Shown here in pieces: positions 60,624 to 64,000 of a stretch of DNA of 64,000 bases. The stretch comes from Allobosea sp. 117 (GTDB lineage Bacteria > Pseudomonadota > Alphaproteobacteria > Rhizobiales > Xanthobacteraceae): positions 360,336 to 424,335 of the forward strand of contig NZ_JNLC01000012.1 in the NCBI RefSeq assembly GCF_000702305.1. The letters are read 5' to 3'. How positions within the stretch are numbered: position 1 is the stretch's first letter; each line of letters begins with the position of its first letter. Both the position numbers and the translations under genes were made by a program. The notes beneath the pieces were generated by a model, which saw nothing but the letters and a program-made list of their open reading frames with translations, had not been told where the DNA came from and did not search any database.

Positions 60624-62732
60624 ATGAGACGCCGCGACGAGGATGATTTCCGCATCAAGCCGGGCCGGCCGCGAAGCCGGGGGACGCGGCTGAAGACCCA
60701 CGAGCTGCCCTTCGTCCAGCAGGCGCTGATCGCCGCGCGCCAGGCCAGTGGCGGCGCTCGGTCGGGTGGTGTCTTCGCCCGTGAAGGACGCGGCAGCGGT
60801 CGGTTCAATGCGCGGGGACGTGGCGCCAAGGTGATGGCGTCGCTGCCGCGTGACAGTGGTGGGTGGCAGTCGGGTTCCTCAGGCCGGTTCCGCTCCCGCC
60901 GCGTCGTGGTCAAGGCGCGGGTGGTGAAGCTTGCCGGGAAGGGGAAGAGCGCGCGCGGCCCGAAGATGCGCGGCGCGGTCTCGGTTGGCGCGGTAGGGGC
61001 TCATCTGCGCTATCTCGAACGCGACGGTGTGACCCGCGACGGCGAGAAGGGGCGCGCCTACTCGGCGCTTGGTGACGAGGTCGACACCAGGGCCTTCGTC
61101 GAGCGGAGTGGTGAGGATCGTCACCAGTTCCGCTTCATCGTCGCGCCGGAGGATGCCGCCGAGCTCGGCGACCTGAAGCGCTTCACCCGTGACCTGATGC
61201 AGCACATGGAGAATGACCTCGGGACCAAGCTCGACTGGATCGCCGTCGATCATCACAACACCGGCCACCCGCACAGCCATGTTCTCGTGCGCGGCGTGCT
61301 CAATGATGGCCGCATCCTCAACATCGCCGGTGACTACATCGCCCATGGCATCCGCCACCGGGCGAGCGAGCTGATGACGCTGGAGCTCGGCCCGCAGACC
61401 GAGGTCGAGCTGCAGAACAAGCTGCGCCACGAGGTGGACGCCGACCGTCTCACTCGGCTTGACCGGATGATGATCGCCGAGCAGCGTGAACACGGCATCC
61501 TCGATCTCCGGCCGGACGCTGGCGAGAGTTATCTCGTGCGGACCAACCGACATGTGCTCATCGACCGGGTGAAGAGGCTGGAGAGCTTCGGCATCGCCGA
61601 GGAGATCGAGCCGGGACGCTGGAGCATCGCGGAGCGGGCCGAAAGCACGCTCCGCGCGATGGGCGAGCGCGAGGACATCCTGCGCACCATGCATCGCGCA
61701 CTGGCCGATCACGGGCTCGCGGAGAAGCGCGGCGCCGCGCAATACGTCACTCATGGCAGCCGCATCTCGCATGCCCTCATCGGCCGCGTGCTCGACAAGG
61801 GATTGGCGGGCGATGAGATGGGCGAGCGGTTCTATCTGGTCATCGATGGCGTGGACGGACGCACCCATCATGTCGAGACCAGCGACGCCTCCCGACTGGA
61901 GGACATAAAGCGCGGCCATATCGTCGCGCTCGACCCGCTGCCGACAAAGTCCGATCCACGCCCGGCGGACCTCAACATCGCCACCATGGGTGAGAGGAGC
62001 GGCGGCATCTATCGGCCGAGCGAGCATTTGGAACTCGCACGCCCGACGATCGAGCAGCAGCGCGGCGATCCGGACGCGTTCATCCGCGCCCATGTACGCC
62101 GGCTGGAAGCCCTGCGCCGCGCCGGCCATGTCGAGCGCATCGACGCGGATCGCTGGAAGATCCCGGACGATCTCCCCGAGCGCGGCATCGCCCACGATGC
62201 GCGAACCGGGCGGAAGGACTTCGCGGTCCGCACGCTCTCCACCTTCGATCTTGACCAGCAGGTCGCCAGTGATGGCGCCACTTGGCTCGATCGGGAACTA
62301 GCCTCCCGCCAGCGCACCGAGCTATCCGACGTCGGCTTTGGCCGTGAGGTGAGCGACGCCTTGGAGCGCCGCCGCCAGAGCCTCGTCGACCAGGGCCATG
62401 CCGTGCGGCTGGAGAACGGCAACGTCCGTGCGCCGCGCGACATCCTCGTCCGACTTGAAGCGGTCGAGGTGGAGCGCGTTGGCCGGGCCATGGCGGCGGA
62501 GCGCGGCCTTGCCTACACCCCGAGCCAACCGGGCGAGTATGTGTCCGGCCGGCTCGCCGGCTCAGTCAATCTGGTCAGCGGGCGCTTCGCCATGATCGAC
62601 GACGGTCTCGGATTCCAGCTCGTGCCGTGGCAGCCCGTGCTGGAGAGGCAGATCGGCCGGCACATCTCCGGCGTCTCCCGCGATGGCGGGGTCGAGTGGA
62701 GCCTCGGCCGTAATCGAGGGCTGGGGCTTTAA
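60624..62732 (+). CDS. Relaxase/mobilisation nuclease (VirD2-like, DUF3363 type)
   Basis: About 702 residues from ATG 60624; a TTG at 60603 is less likely. The histidine-rich metal site is DHHNTGHPHSHVLVRG (about 209-224), and HLRYLERDGV (127-136) lies in the N-terminal catalytic part. A long Arg-rich region precedes the nuclease domain. It nicks DNA at oriT to start conjugative transfer of an ICE or mobilisable element. The stop overlaps the stop of the convergent gene at 62729. Confidence 0.88.
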   Translation: MRRRDEDDFRIKPGRPRSRGTRLKTHELPFVQQALIAARQASGGARSGGVFAREGRGSGRFNARGRGAKVMASLPRDSGGWQSGSSGRFRSRRVVVKARVVKLAGKGKSARGPKMRGAVSVGAVGAHLRYLERDGVTRDGEKGRAYSALGDEVDTRAFVERSGEDRHQFRFIVAPEDAAELGDLKRFTRDLMQHMENDLGTKLDWIAVDHHNTGHPHSHVLVRGVLNDGRILNIAGDYIAHGIRHRASELMTLELGPQTEVELQNKLRHEVDADRLTRLDRMMIAEQREHGILDLRPDAGESYLVRTNRHVLIDRVKRLESFGIAEEIEPGRWSIAERAESTLRAMGEREDILRTMHRALADHGLAEKRGAAQYVTHGSRISHALIGRVLDKGLAGDEMGERFYLVIDGVDGRTHHVETSDASRLEDIKRGHIVALDPLPTKSDPRPADLNIATMGERSGGIYRPSEHLELARPTIEQQRGDPDAFIRAHVRRLEALRRAGHVERIDADRWKIPDDLPERGIAHDARTGRKDFAVRTLSTFDLDQQVASDGATWLDRELASRQRTELSDVGFGREVSDALERRRQSLVDQGHAVRLENGNVRAPRDILVRLEAVEVERVGRAMAAERGLAYTPSQPGEYVSGRLAGSVNLVSGRFAMIDDGLGFQLVPWQPVLERQIGRHISGVSRDGGVEWSLGRNRGLGL

Positions 62733-63988
62733 GTCGGGCTAACCTGCGGCGGTGGCGTCTCCAGATCGGGATCGGCCGGCAGAGGCGCGAACTTATCGAC
62801 TTCCGGGAACAGCGTGCGCTCGCGCAGCCAATCGCCAAACGAGGCGGGATCGAGCGCACGCTCCAGTTCGCTAAGGCGCTGGCGCGCCCAACTCAGCATG
62901 CGCCGCGTCTCGGCATCCTCGATATTCGCCGCCCACGCGATCCAGGAGCGCAGTTGTTCGGCCTTGCGGCCCATCTCGACGATCTCGTCGAGCAGTTCGT
63001 CGCGTTCCTCCTCGCGCTTCGTGCGCGCCTCTGTCCGCGTCCGGTTTTCCTCCGCGCGGCGGCGGAGGCGTGCGTTGCGCTCATCTTTGAGGCGGTCATC
63101 ACGCCGGTAATCGATCCAGCCATGGAGTTCCTCGATGATAGAGTCGAGTTGGGCTTCCAGGGTCGCACGGCTGTTGTCCCGCCAGTTGCGTCGGCGCTGG
63201 TCCATGCTCCAGGCTTCAATGGAGATCGTCAGCTCACCGGTCGGGATATAATCGAACTCGGGATATTGGCGTTCGTAGGTGAAATCCCAATCACGGTAGC
63301 GAGCCGAGCGCCGATAGCGCTCCTCTGCCTTCAACTCATTGACCGTCGGATCGTGCTTTCGGCGCTTTATCGTCTCCGCCAGGATGAAGGGCACCTTGTC
63401 GACGCCCCGGCGAACTTCGACGTGCTTGCCCGCGAGGGTGCAGGAAATTTCCCGCGCCTCCATCCCGCGCGCGATGCTGTCGAGAATGAAGATCGCCCTC
63501 TCGACCGAACCGGCTCCCAGTCGCATAGACAGCAGGCCTTCCCCGCTAATCGCGATGATGCCGTCATGATCCGGCTTGGCCCGGCGCAGCGTATGGGCGG
63601 TCAGCGATACGGCCGTGTGGGGTTTGTCGATCCGGCTCCACTCGATCGTCCGTGTGTTCGGCTCTCGTGGCTTCATCAGCCGGCGCGGTGCGATCGCTGC
63701 CTTGCGCCCCCGTTCGAGGCGCTCCTCGATGACGGGATCTGACGGGCTCGTCGGATCGAGGCTGATGAGTTCGACAGCAGGATCGGCCGAGGAGGCAAAG
63801 ATCGTCTGCCTCGGGTTCTTGCCGGCCGCCTTGTCTCGCCAATAGGCCGCCGTCGGCAGCGGCACGCGATGCTGGACGCATAAGTCCCGCAGTCGCCAAT
63901 GCGAAAGGCCGAGCTTGCCGGCGACGGCGTCAAGCGGCTCGGCCCAAACGAGATCGTACATCTCGCGGCGGGTGATATGGGCAATCAT
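62729..63988 (-). CDS. Conserved protein of mobile elements, unknown function
   Basis: 419 residues from ATG 63988. The N-terminus TRREMYDLVWAEPLDAVAGK and LGLSHWRLRDLCVQHRVPLP looks like a small DNA-binding fold. The middle contains IAISGEGLLSMRLGAGSVER and the C-terminal half is a long charged coiled coil (ARLRRRAEENRTRTEARTKR). I recognise no named function. It is convergent with the relaxase and probably part of the same element. Confidence 0.7.
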   Translation of the reverse strand: MIAHITRREMYDLVWAEPLDAVAGKLGLSHWRLRDLCVQHRVPLPTAAYWRDKAAGKNPRQTIFASSADPAVELISLDPTSPSDPVIEERLERGRKAAIAPRRLMKPREPNTRTIEWSRIDKPHTAVSLTAHTLRRAKPDHDGIIAISGEGLLSMRLGAGSVERAIFILDSIARGMEAREISCTLAGKHVEVRRGVDKVPFILAETIKRRKHDPTVNELKAEERYRRSARYRDWDFTYERQYPEFDYIPTGELTISIEAWSMDQRRRNWRDNSRATLEAQLDSIIEELHGWIDYRRDDRLKDERNARLRRRAEENRTRTEARTKREEERDELLDEIVEMGRKAEQLRSWIAWAANIEDAETRRMLSWARQRLSELERALDPASFGDWLRERTLFPEVDKFAPLPADPDLETPPPQVSPT

Positions 63989-64000
63989 GCGGATATGCGA

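Larger units (their letters stand above)
49622..64000. mobile_element. Probable integrated element (defence operon plus mobilisation genes)
   Basis: The segment from the type III operon to the right edge differs in character from the metabolic operons on the left. It combines a complete restriction/AIPR/helicase set, an excisionase-type HTH, an XRE regulator and a relaxase. No integrase is visible within the window and no flanking direct repeat was found, so the limits are uncertain and the right end lies outside. Confidence 0.4.

Noticed and set aside
60311..60913. Minus-strand reading frame across the relaxase start and its spacer
   Set aside because: It overlaps the hairpin cluster and the relaxase N-terminus, with Arg/Pro-rich, motif-free translation.
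49187..64000. Precise attachment sites bordering the defence/mobilisation segment
   Set aside because: No direct repeat of useful length was found, and the right end lies outside the window.

Overview
The window is GC-rich with dense, often overlapping operons. It looks like a chromosomal segment of an alphaproteobacterium of the order Hyphomicrobiales (Rhizobiales), possibly Xanthobacteraceae-like. The grounds are the protein styles, a NasST-controlled nitrate operon and two copies of a palindromic intergenic element of a kind common in that order. The family-level guess is weak. No rRNA, complete tRNA or CRISPR array is visible.

Layout: (1) 0.1-3.7 kb, a GMC oxidoreductase and an SDR divergent from a GntR regulator. 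(2) 3.8-17.4 kb, nitrate assimilation: a small membrane protein, nasT and nasS, an RNA leader with two ANTAR-type hexaloop hairpins and a terminator, then a single long operon nrtA-nrtB-nrtD-globin-FAD reductase-nirA-FeS/FNR reductase-nasA. (3) 17.4-20.8 kb, a periplasmic binding protein, a DAACS symporter and an Asp/Glu-type racemase. (4) 21.0-21.5 kb, fused 3' ends of bioB and a tctA gene (fossils). (5) 21.5-26.2 kb, lhgO and an SDR-RraA-DapA operon divergent from a LysR regulator.

(6) 26.2-42.6 kb looks like a C2-sulfonate catabolic island. A LysR regulator is divergent from tctC-tctB-tctA (tripartite tricarboxylate-type uptake), an acylating aldehyde dehydrogenase resembling SauS, and a two-subunit ADP-forming acyl-CoA ligase. 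These would turn imported sulfoacetate into sulfoacetaldehyde. A GMC dehydrogenase, an MHS-family permease and an IclR regulator look like an isethionate-to-sulfoacetaldehyde branch. Both branches would converge on Xsc (sulfoacetaldehyde acetyltransferase) and Pta, giving acetyl phosphate, then acetyl-CoA, plus sulfite. Xsc is a firm call; the two feeder substrates are inferences.

(7) 42.6-49.2 kb, a winged-helix/TPR regulator, an AraC regulator with an NDH-2-like flavoprotein and a metallo-beta-lactamase-fold hydrolase, and an MscS channel. This block is flanked by two diverged copies of a coding-like ~50 bp repeat. (8) 49.6-58.9 kb, a five-gene overlapping defence operon: small HTH protein, SNF2 helicase, AIPR protein with a nuclease-like motif, type III Mod and type III Res. 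(9) 59.0-64.0 kb, mobile-element genes: a Tat-like exported protein, an HTH regulator, a hairpin-rich spacer (oriT candidate), a VirD2-like relaxase and a conserved protein of unknown function. Regions 8-9 are probably one integrated mobile element running off the right edge.
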